Origin: Chlorobium sp.
GTDB lineage: Bacteria > Bacteroidota > Chlorobiia > Chlorobiales > Chlorobiaceae
Direction: 5' to 3'
Assembly: GCA_013203905.1 (NCBI GenBank)
Contig: JABMPC010000004.1
Span: 1-33,364 of the forward strand
DNA length: 33,364 nucleotides
Shown: positions 7,586 through 16,615 of the stretch, one piece after another
Numbering within the stretch: position 1 is the first letter of the stretch
Layout: every line of letters starts with the position of its first letter
The notes under the pieces: model-generated
The model's database searches: none
What the model saw: only the letters and a program-made list of their open reading frames with translations
Told to the model about the DNA's origin: nothing
Made by a program: the position numbers and the translations under genes

Positions 7586-9382
7586 ATGGGCAACACCAAA
7601 GGCAGCTTTAGAACCCAGCAGGACGACACCCTCCACAACAGGAAAAAAGGCTCGGTAGACCGCTACATCGTCTCCCGCCTTCTTAGCTATGTCAAGCCGC
7701 TCAAAGGTCTGGTGGCAACAGCCGTTGCCATCACCATCGGCGGCTCCTTCCTCGGCCCCCTGCGCCCCTGGCTTACCAAAGTTGCAATAGACGACTACAT
7801 TGCCGCCCATGATCTCCATGGCCTCGCCATTGTCAGCCTCATCCTTGCCGCCGTCATCCTGCTTGACGGGATAAAACAGTTCATCACCACCTGGCTCACT
7901 CAGGTCATCGGCCAGAAAGCGGTCTTCAATATCCGCATGGATGTGTTCCGCCACCTCCAGAAACTCCCCGCCCGCTTTTTCGACCGCAACCCGATTGGCA
8001 GGCTCATCACCCGCGCCACCAACGACATTGAGTCACTCAACGAAATGCTCTCCAGCGGCATTATCACCATACTGGGCGACATTCTCCAGCTCCTCATCAT
8101 TGTCGTCCTCATGTTCCTCATCGACTGGCAACTCACCCTCATTGTCCTTGCCGTCCTTCCCCTCATGCTCTACGCAACCGTTTTCTTCAAAAACCGCGTC
8201 CGCATAGCATTTCAGGATGTACGAACCCATCTTGCAAGGCTCAACACCTTCTTCCAGGAACACATCACCGGCATGTCTATAGTCCAGCTCTTCAACCGCG
8301 AAGAGCGCGAAGCCGAGCACTACGCCGCCATCAACCGCGACCACCGCGACGCCAACATCCGCACCGTCTTCTACTTCTCCATCTACTTCCCCATCATTGA
8401 AATTCTCAGCGCCACCGCCGCAGGCCTGGTTATCTGGTACAGCGGAGTGCGGGTCCTCAAAGCTGACCTCACCATCGGCGTCGTCATCTCATTCGTCCAG
8501 TACATCTGGCTCTTCTTCCGTCCACTGCAGCACCTCTCCGACCGCTTCAACACCTTACAGACAGCAATAGCAGGGTCCGACCGCATTTTCCGCCTGCTCG
8601 ACGAAGAGCCCGGCATTGAAACCGACGAAGGCCCCTCCCCCCTCACCACCTTCAAAGAAACAATTGAATTCCGAAATGTCTGGTTCGCCTACGACGACGA
8701 AAACTGGGTACTCAAAGACATCTCCTTCACCATCCGCCACGGCGAAAAAATTGCCATTGTTGGTGCCACCGGAAGCGGGAAAACCACCATCATCAACATT
8801 CTCTCACGGCTCTATCCCTACACCAAAGGCGAAATCCTTATTGACGGAATCCCGCTTGAAACAATACCCGCCTCCACCCTCCGCAGAATTGTAGGCGTTG
8901 TCATGCAGGATGTCTTCCTCTTCTCCGGCACCATTCACGAAAACCTCGCCTTCGGCAACCCCGAAGCCACCCTGGAAGAAATCCGCACCGCAGCCCGCAG
9001 GGTAGGCGCCGACCGGTTCATTGACCGCCTCCCCAAACAATACGACTACCGCGTTCTTGAAAACGGTACAGGCCTCTCCGCCGGCCAGAAACAGCTCATC
9101 GCCTTCGTCCGCGCCCTCCTCTACAACCCAGAAATTCTCATACTCGACGAAGCAACCAGCTCCGTAGACACCACCACAGAAACCCTCATAGACAAGGCCA
9201 CCGCAAAACTCACCACCGGCCGCACATCAATCATCATCGCCCATCGCCTCTCCAGCGTCCAGAAAGCCGACCGCATCATCGTCATCCATAAAGGAGTCAT
9301 CCACGAAACCGGTACCCACCAGCAGCTCCTCAAAGAACGAGGCCTCTACCACAAGCTCTACCTCCTCCAAGGCAAAAAATAA
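7586..9382 (+). CDS. MsbA-type ABC exporter, fused membrane and ATPase domains
   Basis: This 598-residue half-transporter would work as a dimer in the inner membrane, exporting lipids or hydrophobic compounds. Residues 30-330 form the six-helix ABC transporter domain. The ATPase domain has Walker A GATGSGKTT (about 393-401), Q-loop VVMQDVFLFSGTI, signature LSAGQKQL (from 497), Walker B LILDEATSSVD (Asp521, catalytic Glu522) and switch His553 in IIAHRLS. All catalytic residues are present; the signature reads LSAGQ rather than LSGGQ, as in several YheH/LmrD-like exporters. Neighbouring envelope genes make lipid A-core export (MsbA role) attractive, but multidrug export is equally compatible with the sequence, so I give no symbol. 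A toxin fossil follows its stop codon directly. Confidence 0.9.
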   Translation: MGNTKGSFRTQQDDTLHNRKKGSVDRYIVSRLLSYVKPLKGLVATAVAITIGGSFLGPLRPWLTKVAIDDYIAAHDLHGLAIVSLILAAVILLDGIKQFITTWLTQVIGQKAVFNIRMDVFRHLQKLPARFFDRNPIGRLITRATNDIESLNEMLSSGIITILGDILQLLIIVVLMFLIDWQLTLIVLAVLPLMLYATVFFKNRVRIAFQDVRTHLARLNTFFQEHITGMSIVQLFNREEREAEHYAAINRDHRDANIRTVFYFSIYFPIIEILSATAAGLVIWYSGVRVLKADLTIGVVISFVQYIWLFFRPLQHLSDRFNTLQTAIAGSDRIFRLLDEEPGIETDEGPSPLTTFKETIEFRNVWFAYDDENWVLKDISFTIRHGEKIAIVGATGSGKTTIINILSRLYPYTKGEILIDGIPLETIPASTLRRIVGVVMQDVFLFSGTIHENLAFGNPEATLEEIRTAARRVGADRFIDRLPKQYDYRVLENGTGLSAGQKQLIAFVRALLYNPEILILDEATSSVDTTTETLIDKATAKLTTGRTSIIIAHRLSSVQKADRIIVIHKGVIHETGTHQQLLKERGLYHKLYLLQGKK

Positions 9383-9566
9383 CCCGTAAGACTGGCTCTA
9401 CCGGAAAAAGATCCGTTTAAAAAATCGCCCCCATTTGAAAAGCTGGCAGGAGACCTTGCCGGCGGTTTACTCCCGAAGAATCAACATACAGCATAGACTG
9501 GTCTATCAGGTTGATAACAAGAAACACGGGGTAAAAGTCATTCGCCTCTGGACCCACTACGGGTAG
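9383..9566 (+). pseudogene. Truncated, frameshifted remnant of a Txe/YoeB-family toxin
   Basis: Directly after the exporter stop, one frame reads LPEKDPFKKSPPFEKLAGDLAG. A one-base shift at about 9461-9467 moves to a second frame reading YSRRINIQHRLVYQVDNKK and then GVKVIRLWTHYG, ending at TAG 9564-9566. Joined, these match the C-terminal half to two thirds of Txe/YoeB mRNA interferases, including the conserved PPFEKL-GDL segment, SRRIN and the terminal THY with the catalytic His and Tyr. The N-terminal part, start codon and any antitoxin gene are missing, and the frame is broken, so it cannot make the toxin. It marks a former toxin-antitoxin module lost here. Two frames of continuous family similarity make chance very unlikely. 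Confidence 0.85.
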
Positions 9567-9598
9567 CCCCGAGCCTTATCTCTACAGCAAACCCTCTC

Positions 9599-10867
9599 CT
9601 ACAGGCTGCTGTCGCGAAGCACCTGAACGGGCTCGAGCTTTGCTGCACGGGCCGAAGGAAAGAAGGCGGCAAAGGTGCTAATAAACACCGTCGTTGCAAT
9701 AACATAGAGAAAATAGACCGGGTTGGTCGACATGCTGAACCCGCTTTTGGTCAGCGGGCCCTCTGAGCTCTCAATGGGAATGCTGGCAAAAATATGGATA
9801 CTGCCGATGGCCAAGAGACCACCCAACAAAGCACCGATAAGCCCCACAATGAACCCCTCAAGCACGAACATGGCAACAAGCTGGGAAGCAGAAAACCCGA
9901 ACGACTTCATGATTGCAATGTCGCGGCTCTTCTCAAACACCGTCGTCACCAGAATATTGGCCACACCAAACCCCGACACCACTCCAACAAAAGCCACCAG
10001 CGAAAACACAATGGTGCCGATTCGCTTGAACAGCGACAGCACTCCCGCATTCTCCTCCTGCCAGCTCATGCACCGGTAACCGGTCACCTCCTGCAATTCA
10101 CGATTAAGATCCTCGTTTTCAAGCGGATGACGAACCTTGAGAGCAATCCCGCTCACCCTGTCGGCCGTCATCCCTTCAACAATCTGCCCCAGCTTCAGGG
10201 AAGCATAAACGCTGTTGTCAATGGCGTTCACCCCCGAAAAGAAAATCCCCGACACCTTGCACTGCCGGCTCTTTCCCGAAGCGGGAATAAGGGTAACCTC
10301 GTCGTTCAGCTGCAGGTTCATCTCGCGCGCTACCGTCCTGCCCACCAGAAGGCCATTGGCGGTTTTAGCAAACAGCTCAACATCGCCCGAAGTCAACTTT
10401 CCGCTGATACCGGTAATCACATTCTCCCGCTCAATATCAACCCCCTTCAGAAGAATCGGCTCATTGCGGTTCCCCTTCACGGCCATCACCTGCGAAGCAA
10501 CAAAAGGCGAAGCGGCAAGAACCTCCTCCTTATAGACAGGAGAAGCAAGCAGAGAAAGTACCTGGCGATAGTTGCGCACCTCCTCCCGCTCCAGTTTTTC
10601 AATATTATCCACCACAAACGAAACAACCTCAGGCCGTGAAAGGGCAAGTACATTAACCGGCACAGGGTCGGTCTTCTCCCCCTTCAGCGTAATGTGGGGA
10701 GCCACATTGACAATAGTTTCAACAAACGAATCAAGCAGACCGCGCGTCAGCGAAATGGTTGTGATAAGTACCATGGTACTGACAGCAACACCGATAACGG
10801 TTGTCAGCGTCTGGCGACGGCGGCCGATGAGATGGCGACGGGCAATGGTGAACAATGTTTGCAGCAT
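9599..10867 (-). CDS. FtsX/LolC-E-type ABC transporter permease
   Basis: The 422-residue protein has the topology of lipoprotein-releasing permeases: one N-terminal membrane helix (about 20-45, GVAVSTMVLITTISL), a large periplasmic MacB-like domain (about 50-270) containing ILLKGVD and GLLVGRTVAREMNL, and three C-terminal helices (about 285-310, 330-360, 385-410) ending in the FtsX-family tail PSARAAKLEPVQVLRDSSL. LolC/E with ATPase LolD extracts lipoproteins from the inner membrane for transfer to the outer membrane. No LolD-like ATPase gene is adjacent, so the partner must be elsewhere. MacB-like roles are an alternative. It is divergent from fni and points toward the toxin fossil. Confidence 0.85.
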   Translation of the reverse strand: MLQTLFTIARRHLIGRRRQTLTTVIGVAVSTMVLITTISLTRGLLDSFVETIVNVAPHITLKGEKTDPVPVNVLALSRPEVVSFVVDNIEKLEREEVRNYRQVLSLLASPVYKEEVLAASPFVASQVMAVKGNRNEPILLKGVDIERENVITGISGKLTSGDVELFAKTANGLLVGRTVAREMNLQLNDEVTLIPASGKSRQCKVSGIFFSGVNAIDNSVYASLKLGQIVEGMTADRVSGIALKVRHPLENEDLNRELQEVTGYRCMSWQEENAGVLSLFKRIGTIVFSLVAFVGVVSGFGVANILVTTVFEKSRDIAIMKSFGFSASQLVAMFVLEGFIVGLIGALLGGLLAIGSIHIFASIPIESSEGPLTKSGFSMSTNPVYFLYVIATTVFISTFAAFFPSARAAKLEPVQVLRDSSL

Positions 10868-10897
10868 AGCGGCCAGCCGGATGAGGGAGCAGAAAAG

Positions 10898-10924
10898 TTG
10901 TGGTATATTTTATTAAGTTATACT
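10898..10924 (+). promoter_or_regulatory. Possible promoter of the fni operon
   Basis: TTGTGG (10898-10903) and TATACT (10919-10924) lie 15 bases apart in an AT-rich patch inside the 113-base divergent gap before fni. The spacer is short and the -35 is weak, so this is tentative. Confidence 0.3.
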
Positions 10925-10980
10925 TTTCAGCGCAAGTTATAAAAAACAACAGCGGCAGGCGAAGACTCAATCCGGGCGGC

Positions 10981-12048
10981 ATGAGCACCACAATCACCAA
11001 CAGCACCGCAGAGCGGAAACACAGCCATGTCGACATCTGCCTGAAGGGAGATGTTGCCTTCAGCACCCTCACCACAGGGCTGGAACACTACAGGCTGCGC
11101 CACAACGCTCTCCCCGAACTCAGCTACGCCACCCTCAGCACCGAGAGCGAATTCCTTGGCAAGAAAATCGGAGCACCGCTCATGATCTCCTCCATGACAG
11201 GAGGATACACCCAGGCCGCTGAGCTCAACGGGAAACTCGCAGAAGCCGCCGAACGGTTCCAGCTGCCCATCGGCGTCGGCAGCATGCGCCAGGCACTTGA
11301 AGAAAGCTCCCACCGCGACAGCTTCGCCGTAGTACGCCGCCACGCACCAACAACCCAGATATTCGCCAACATCGGCGCCCCTGAAATAGCAAAAGGTCTC
11401 TCAAACGACGACCTCCGGACCATGATGGAGCTGATCCGGGCCGACGGCCTCATCATCCATCTCAACGCCGCCCAGGAGCTCTTCCAGCCGGAAGGAGGAA
11501 CCGACTTCAGGCGAGTGCTCGACAAAGTTGCTGCAATCACAGCAAAACTGTCCGTACCGGTCATTGCAAAAGAAGTTGGCTGCGGAATTTCCGCCCCGGT
11601 CGCACGCCAGCTCCTCATCGCCGGGGTGCAGGTGATTGATGTTGCCGGAGCGGGAGGAATCAGCTGGCAGAAAGTCGAAGAAGCGCGCTACACGAGAAGG
11701 TTCGGTACTGACGACCGCTTCAGCAACCGGGGTCTTGAGGAGCTTCTGAACTGGGGCATCCCCACAGCAGAATGCCTCGTTGAAGTCAACGCCCTCAGAG
11801 AGAACCAAACCAAGCCCTTTTCCCTCATCGCCTCCGGAGGCATCCAGAGCGGCCTCGACATTGCAAAATCAATAGCCCTCGGAGCCGATCTCGCCGCCTC
11901 CGCCGGAGCCCTCCTCAAAGCACTCTATTCAGGAACTCTCGAAGAAACCCTCTCCACATGGATGAACGACCTCCGGGCAGCCATGTTCCTCACCGGATCA
12001 GCCACCATAGCGGAACTGCAGAACAACAGACCCATCAGCAAACAATGA
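10981..12048 (+). CDS. fni: Isopentenyl-diphosphate delta-isomerase, type II (FMN-dependent)
   Basis: Type II IDI interconverts IPP and DMAPP using reduced FMN. The 355-residue TIM-barrel protein shows [10 protein letters not shown] at the N terminus, [30 protein letters not shown], the active-site strand [24 protein letters not shown] and [10 protein letters not shown], and the FMN phosphate-binding region [20 protein letters not shown]. The reading frame is open to 10900, but homology begins at the ATG at 10981. Its stop codon overlaps the start of the prenyl synthase gene (ATGA), so precursors and chain elongation are coupled, fitting the isoprenoid demand of a phototroph. Confidence 0.95.
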   Translation: MSTTITNSTAERKHSHVDICLKGDVAFSTLTTGLEHYRLRHNALPELSYATLSTESEFLGKKIGAPLMISSMTGGYTQAAELNGKLAEAAERFQLPIGVGSMRQALEESSHRDSFAVVRRHAPTTQIFANIGAPEIAKGLSNDDLRTMMELIRADGLIIHLNAAQELFQPEGGTDFRRVLDKVAAITAKLSVPVIAKEVGCGISAPVARQLLIAGVQVIDVAGAGGISWQKVEEARYTRRFGTDDRFSNRGLEELLNWGIPTAECLVEVNALRENQTKPFSLIASGGIQSGLDIAKSIALGADLAASAGALLKALYSGTLEETLSTWMNDLRAAMFLTGSATIAELQNNRPISKQ

Positions 12049-13052
12049 CCCAGAAAGCCATGACCGTAACACAGGAGCTCGTAGAAAAAAAATACAGGGA
12101 ATACCACACAAGAATAAACGACGCCCTCGGCCAGTGCTTCAGTGCAACAACCCCCAAAACGCTGTATGCACCAGCCCGCTACATTCTTGAAGGCAAAGGA
12201 AAGCGGATCCGCCCCTTTCTCACCCTGCTCGCCTCCGAAGCGGTTGTAGGCTCAAGTGACAACGCCCTGAAAGTTGCGCTCGCCGTTGAAGTCCTCCATA
12301 ACTTCACCCTCATGCATGACGACATCATGGACGAGGCCGACCTCCGCCACAACCGTGCGACAGTTCACCGGAAATGGGATGAAAATGTAGCCATCCTCTC
12401 CGGCGACATGATGATAGCCTACGCATACGAACTCGCCCTCCAGGCTGAAAGCCGCCGCCACTGTGAGCTCATACACATCCTCAACCACGCCAACATAACC
12501 ATCTGCGAAGGCCAGGCGCTCGACATGGAGCTTGAGGACAAAACCGACGCAACCATTGCCGACTACCTCGACATGATTGCCAAAAAAACCGGACGCCTCA
12601 TCTCCGCAGCACTTGAGGCCGGCGGAGTAGCGGCAGATGCCACCAAGGAAGAGCTCATGAGTCTGGTCACCTTTGGTGAAAAAATCGGCCGCGCATTCCA
12701 GATTCAGGATGACTACCTCGACATTATGGCAGAAGACGGCAAATCAGGGAAAATGACCGGCGGCGATGTCATCAACGGGAAAAAAACCTACCTCCTGCTC
12801 CGCTCGCTTGAATTGACCAGTGGCGAAGATCACGACCTCCTGCGATCCATCTACATGAACAGAGGAATTGAGAAAGAGCGGGTACCTGAAGTCAAAGCCA
12901 TCTTCGAACGCTGCGGTGTGCTCGAAGAGGCCGCCCGACTCATCAACGCCGATACCGAAGAGGCCCTCTCAGCACTTGAGAACCTCCCCCACGCTGAGGG
13001 GCGCGACTACCTCAGGGGATTTGCCAACATTCTGATGAAGAGGGACTTCTGA
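12045..13052 (+). CDS. Short-chain trans-polyprenyl diphosphate synthase (FPP/GGPP type)
   Basis: This all-alpha prenyltransferase condenses IPP with allylic diphosphates. The 335-residue product has [10 protein letters not shown] near residue 50, the first Asp-rich motif DDIMD (92-96), the second DDYLD (222-226), and KKT and GKKTYLL lysines that bind diphosphate. The first motif has no insertion. Phe87, five residues before it, is aromatic; that position limits chain length, so an FPP or mixed FPP/GGPP product is more likely than a long-chain quinone tail, though sequence alone cannot settle this. The ATG at 12045 overlaps the fni stop; the ATG at 12060 is an alternative start. dprA follows with overlapping ends. 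Confidence 0.9.
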   Translation: MTQKAMTVTQELVEKKYREYHTRINDALGQCFSATTPKTLYAPARYILEGKGKRIRPFLTLLASEAVVGSSDNALKVALAVEVLHNFTLMHDDIMDEADLRHNRATVHRKWDENVAILSGDMMIAYAYELALQAESRRHCELIHILNHANITICEGQALDMELEDKTDATIADYLDMIAKKTGRLISAALEAGGVAADATKEELMSLVTFGEKIGRAFQIQDDYLDIMAEDGKSGKMTGGDVINGKKTYLLLRSLELTSGEDHDLLRSIYMNRGIEKERVPEVKAIFERCGVLEEAARLINADTEEALSALENLPHAEGRDYLRGFANILMKRDF

Positions 13053-14194
13053 AGGAGCCCCTGCAGCATGACGAGCGAACACTCCTGCTCGCCCTCACCC
13101 TTATTCCCGGGGTTGGCTCCGCCCGCCTCAAAACCCTTACCGAGGCTCATCCCCTCATCCCATCAATTCTCCATGCAACACCCTCCGGCCTGGCACGCCT
13201 GCCGGGCATAGGAGAAAAGCTGGCCTCCATCGTACACAAGTTTCTCCATTCTCCCGGCTCACTTGAGGCAGCCATAGAGAAAGCCGAACAGCAGCTCACC
13301 CTGCTTCACCGTCTTGGCGGAACAATGATGACCATTCTTGACCCCCTATACCCGCCCCTGCTCCGGGAAATCTACGATCCACCCATCTGTCTCTTCATCC
13401 GCGGCACACTGCCTCCACCTGAAGCTCCGGGGCTTGCCGTTGTGGGCACCCGCTACGCATCCCAATACGGGAAAAAATGCGCAGACCTTTTCTGCAAGGC
13501 ATTCGCCGAAAGAGGAATAGCCGTCTACAGCGGCCTCGCCTACGGTATTGACACCGCAGCACACAGCGCCACCCTGCAGCACGGAGGGCAAACCATCGCA
13601 GTCCTTGCCGGAGGCGTTGACTCCGCCTACACCGACCCGAAGGGAAAACTCTGGCCCCGCATTATTGAAAACGGTGCCCTGATTTCAGAGGAGTGGATAG
13701 GATCGGAACTCACTCCCGCAAAATTCCCCAAACGGAACCGCATCATTTCAGCCATCACAAGCGGGACCCTTGTCATTGAGTCCGACATCAAAGGAGGATC
13801 GCTCATCACCGCCCGTAGTGCCCTTGAGCAGAACCGCGAGGTATTTGCCATCCCCGGCCCCATCTTCTCCCGCGGCTCACGGGGAACCAACAGCCTCATT
13901 GCAGAAGGAGCGGCAAAAGCAGTCACATGTGTAGAAGAACTTATCAGCGAACTCGGCCCCGAGTTCTCCCTCACCCGTCGCGCCGCCACATCTGAATCCC
14001 CCGGCCCTGCATTCTCTCCTAAAGAGAGCGCCCTCCTCAACGCCATGGGCGACGAACCCATACATCTCGACACACTCGCCCAAAAGAGCAACATAGACTA
14101 CAGCGAACTCCTCCTCCTGCTCTTTGATCTTGAAATGCGCTCCGCCATTGAACAGCAGCCCGGACAGTTCTTTCAGAGAACAGCCCGCCGCTGA
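13049..14194 (+). CDS. dprA: DNA processing protein DprA, start codon unclear
   Basis: DprA loads RecA on incoming single-stranded DNA during natural transformation. The Rossmann-like core is complete: VVGTRYASQYG, YSGLAYGIDTAAH, TIAVLAGGVD, FPKRNRIISAI, the KGGSLITARSALEQNREVFAIPG block and RGTNSLI, followed by a winged-helix-like C terminus. In frame upstream of the first ATG (13325) lies a good helix-hairpin-helix N-terminal domain, LLALTLIPGVGSARLKTL and LARLPGIGEKL, so translation must begin near 13050. No ATG, GTG or TTG is in frame there; CTG at 13049 or 13061 are candidates. The ATG with a fine ribosome site (AAGGAG 13052-13057, ATG 13068) is in a different frame. I give 13049 provisionally. 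The 3' end overlaps the convergent glycosyltransferase by 22 bases. Confidence 0.8.
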   Translation: MKEPLQHDERTLLLALTLIPGVGSARLKTLTEAHPLIPSILHATPSGLARLPGIGEKLASIVHKFLHSPGSLEAAIEKAEQQLTLLHRLGGTMMTILDPLYPPLLREIYDPPICLFIRGTLPPPEAPGLAVVGTRYASQYGKKCADLFCKAFAERGIAVYSGLAYGIDTAAHSATLQHGGQTIAVLAGGVDSAYTDPKGKLWPRIIENGALISEEWIGSELTPAKFPKRNRIISAITSGTLVIESDIKGGSLITARSALEQNREVFAIPGPIFSRGSRGTNSLIAEGAAKAVTCVEELISELGPEFSLTRRAATSESPGPAFSPKESALLNAMGDEPIHLDTLAQKSNIDYSELLLLLFDLEMRSAIEQQPGQFFQRTARR

Positions 14195-15228
14195 ATCCCC
14201 CCAAGCATCCTCTCCACACAATCCATCACCTCATTAGCTGGCAGTGCATCAATCCGTGGCCCGGGCGACACAACCATATCGCTCTCTGGGCTCAGAGGAG
14301 GAAACCTGCTCATACTCTCCCGGTCATTGCGGAACAGCGCAACCACAGGAACCTCATAACATGCCGCAATGTGAACCAGCGAAGTATCAAGCGTTACCAG
14401 TAGTTTGAGACGCCTGATAATCTCCCCGGCCTCAAACACATTACCCGTCACAGGCGTAGCTGCCACATTCCAGTGAGCCGCCTCAAGCGCCAGTTTTTTA
14501 TTCCGGTCTTTCGGATCAGCAAGCACCACGAAGCGCTCCCCCCTGAACGCCTCCAGCAATTCTCCCCACTTCTCCTGCTGCCAGAACCGTTCAGCCATAG
14601 AAGCGCTGATATTAATACCAATGAGGGAACCGCACTCCATCCCCTCCAGGAAATCCCTCATCGTTTCCGACACCGGCATCGGCGGAAGATAGGGGCGAGA
14701 CTCAGTACCAGGCACATGCAGCACATCAAGCAGCGCACAGTTCCGCTCTACCACCGGGCTGAAGTACTCCAGAGCAATCAAGTGGTCAAACAACCCCTCA
14801 TGGTTCACATGGGCATGGCCCACTTTGAAGCCGGCACGAATGAGTGAAGAGTGAAGCAGGAAATTGAACGACGGGGCATCCTTTGGATTGAACAGCACAT
14901 CGAATCGGCGAAGGAGCACATCACGGGCATATACAAGGTAATCCCCCTTCGCAAAATGCACCCCGGTAATATTGCTATCCCCTTTAAGAAACTCCACGAT
15001 ATGGCGTTTAAAGGCCACCACATGGATTTCGAGGTCAGGAAATGCCCTCTTCAAGCCTCTGATGACCGGCGTCAGTAGAATCACATCACCATAGCGCTCC
15101 GAAACAAGAAACACAATAGAACGAAGCGGTCCCCGAAACATCTTTCCAGGCGTTCTTTTCCAAACAAACTTCCGTAGCAGGTTCACCGACAACTGGCGGT
15201 AATATTTCCTCTTCTCTTCTTTATTCAC
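14173..15228 (-). CDS. Glycosyltransferase family 9 (heptosyltransferase-like)
   Basis: The protein has the GT9 two-Rossmann layout: SIVFLVSERYGDVILLTPVI about 40-50 residues in (the IRLSxxGDVLLTTPxL position), FDVLFNPKD, GINISASMAERFWQQEKW in the middle and the nucleotide-sugar site TLDTSLVHIAACYEVPVVALF, where DTSLVHIA matches the DSGPMHIA motif of heptosyltransferases. It probably adds a heptose or other sugar to LPS core at the inner-membrane face; RfaE2 at 28124 makes ADP-heptose precursor. I use the GTG at 15228 (351 residues); a TTG at 15270 is in frame, and neither has a clear ribosome site. The acceptor sugar is unknown. Confidence 0.8.
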   Translation of the reverse strand: MNKEEKRKYYRQLSVNLLRKFVWKRTPGKMFRGPLRSIVFLVSERYGDVILLTPVIRGLKRAFPDLEIHVVAFKRHIVEFLKGDSNITGVHFAKGDYLVYARDVLLRRFDVLFNPKDAPSFNFLLHSSLIRAGFKVGHAHVNHEGLFDHLIALEYFSPVVERNCALLDVLHVPGTESRPYLPPMPVSETMRDFLEGMECGSLIGINISASMAERFWQQEKWGELLEAFRGERFVVLADPKDRNKKLALEAAHWNVAATPVTGNVFEAGEIIRRLKLLVTLDTSLVHIAACYEVPVVALFRNDRESMSRFPPLSPESDMVVSPGPRIDALPANEVMDCVERMLGGIQRRAVL

Positions 15229-15412
15229 AGCTAACAGGGGAAATGGCAATGAGCAGTAACAGCAAATCAATATACACAGCCGCCATGAGAATTACCCGTC
15301 CCCTTCGTCCGGGGATATAGTTTTTAATGGCGGAATTATTACCTTGAAAGAGATATTTGCCAATGGCACGCAAAAGCCATTTCACAAAATTCAAACATTA
15401 ACAACGACCACG

Positions 15413-15964
15413 ATGAACCACTTCAGCGCCATGATGCACAGATCTCGCCATATCCTTATGGCCACACTGCTCACCATCCTTTTCGCCGTTCCCTCACTGC
15501 AGGCCGCTACAGGTAGCGCAAGCAGAACCGGCGTTGTTGACTTCGGCAGAATCCTCCAGCAGATGCCCGAAGCAAAAAAAGCCGAAACAACCCTGAATGC
15601 AACAGCCGAGCCATTCAAAAAGGAACTGCAGCGCATGAACCAGGATCTGCAGAAGTCCATTGAGGCATACGGTCAGGCAAGAGAAGGTATGAGCGAACAG
15701 GCCCGTGAGCTGAAGGAAAAAGATTTGAACCTCAAAGCACAGGGCATGAAGAAATACGAAGCGGAAAAATTCGGACGCGGAGGCATTGTTCAGAAAAAAG
15801 AGCAGGAGCTGATAGCCCCCATACGGCAGAAACTCCTGAACGCCATTCAGACAGTCGCCCAAAAAGAAGGGTTCAGCCTTGTGCTTGACAAACAGGCTAT
15901 GGTATACGGCACAGCCGATGCTGACCTCACCTTCAAGGTCATGAACCAGCTCAACATCAAATAA
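15413..15964 (+). CDS. OmpH/Skp-family periplasmic chaperone
   Basis: Skp-like proteins form tentacled trimers that hold outer-membrane proteins in the periplasm. The N terminus carries a signal peptide, MHRSRHILMATLLTILF with cleavage likely after SLQA. The mature part begins TGVVDFGRILQQMPEAKKAE (the family strand and helix), continues through a long charged coiled coil (about residues 55-130), and ends with LNAIQTVAQKEGFSLVLDKQAMVYG, typical of the OmpH closing strand. The start could be 15413 or one of the MM pair at 15431; an upstream in-frame TTG at 15344 would spoil the signal peptide. The next gene is lptC, so this is an outer-membrane assembly locus. Confidence 0.88.
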   Translation: MNHFSAMMHRSRHILMATLLTILFAVPSLQAATGSASRTGVVDFGRILQQMPEAKKAETTLNATAEPFKKELQRMNQDLQKSIEAYGQAREGMSEQARELKEKDLNLKAQGMKKYEAEKFGRGGIVQKKEQELIAPIRQKLLNAIQTVAQKEGFSLVLDKQAMVYGTADADLTFKVMNQLNIK

Positions 15965-16005
15965 CACCGCCCCAACAGAAAAGGCACTAGCAAGAGAAAA
16001 CGGCA

Positions 16006-16593
16006 ATGGGCATCCCCCTCCTCCACTTTGAAAGGAATATCTGGTGTAATGCCCTTGCCGCTCTTACACTCTGCGCCCTCCTGCTTCTTCCCCCCGGCTG
16101 CACCCCGCCAAAGCCGCCTGCTCAAGAGTCCAACATGCCAAAAATAACAGCCGAAACCCCCGTGCAGGAAAGCTGGGGAATTTCTTTTCTGGTCACGGAA
16201 GAGGGCATGCGCAAATCAGAAATCAAAGCCGGCCATGTAGCTGAATTCCGCACAAAAGGCAAAACCGAACAGCACCTTGACAAGGATGTGAGCGTCGTGT
16301 TTTTTGATGAAACAGGAGCAGTCTCTTCAAGCATATCAGCCGAACAAGCCATCATGTACGAAAACAAGGACATTGAAGCTATCGGCAAGGTGGTCATCAC
16401 CACAAGCAATGGTACTGTCATCAAAACAGAGTACGCAAAACGCTCTGGCATTGACCGCAAAATACGCTCCGACAAGTTCGTCACCATAGACCGCCCAAAT
16501 CAGACAGTAAGCGGATACGGTTTCGAAAGCGACCAGGAGCTTAAACATTATCGTATATTCCGAGCCACCGGAGAAGGCAATCTCAAACAATAA
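16006..16593 (+). CDS. lptC: LPS export protein LptC-like, possible lipoprotein
   Basis: LptC is the bitopic periplasmic part of the LptBFGC lipopolysaccharide extractor. The 195-residue protein has an N-terminal hydrophobic stretch (about 12-31, [17 protein letters not shown]) ending in a Cys, a loose lipobox rather than the plain membrane anchor of E. coli LptC, as is usual in Bacteroidota-type homologs. The rest is the OstA/LptC jellyroll: [64 protein letters not shown]. The repeated pattern of altered strand and glycine turns is the LptC signature. It is 41 bases after the OmpH gene and 22 before panD. Confidence 0.85.
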   Translation: MGIPLLHFERNIWCNALAALTLCALLLLPPGCTPPKPPAQESNMPKITAETPVQESWGISFLVTEEGMRKSEIKAGHVAEFRTKGKTEQHLDKDVSVVFFDETGAVSSSISAEQAIMYENKDIEAIGKVVITTSNGTVIKTEYAKRSGIDRKIRSDKFVTIDRPNQTVSGYGFESDQELKHYRIFRATGEGNLKQ

Positions 16594-16615
16594 CCACCGC
16601 AAGTCCGCAATTCAC

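Noticed and set aside
9121-9382. Antitoxin remnant upstream of the toxin fossil
   Set aside because: These bases are the intact C-terminal ATPase region of the ABC exporter; no antitoxin-like peptide is visible.
13325-14194. dprA starting at the ATG at 13325
   Set aside because: This would discard a clear in-frame helix-hairpin-helix domain encoded just upstream, so I extended it to a CTG start and flagged the problem.
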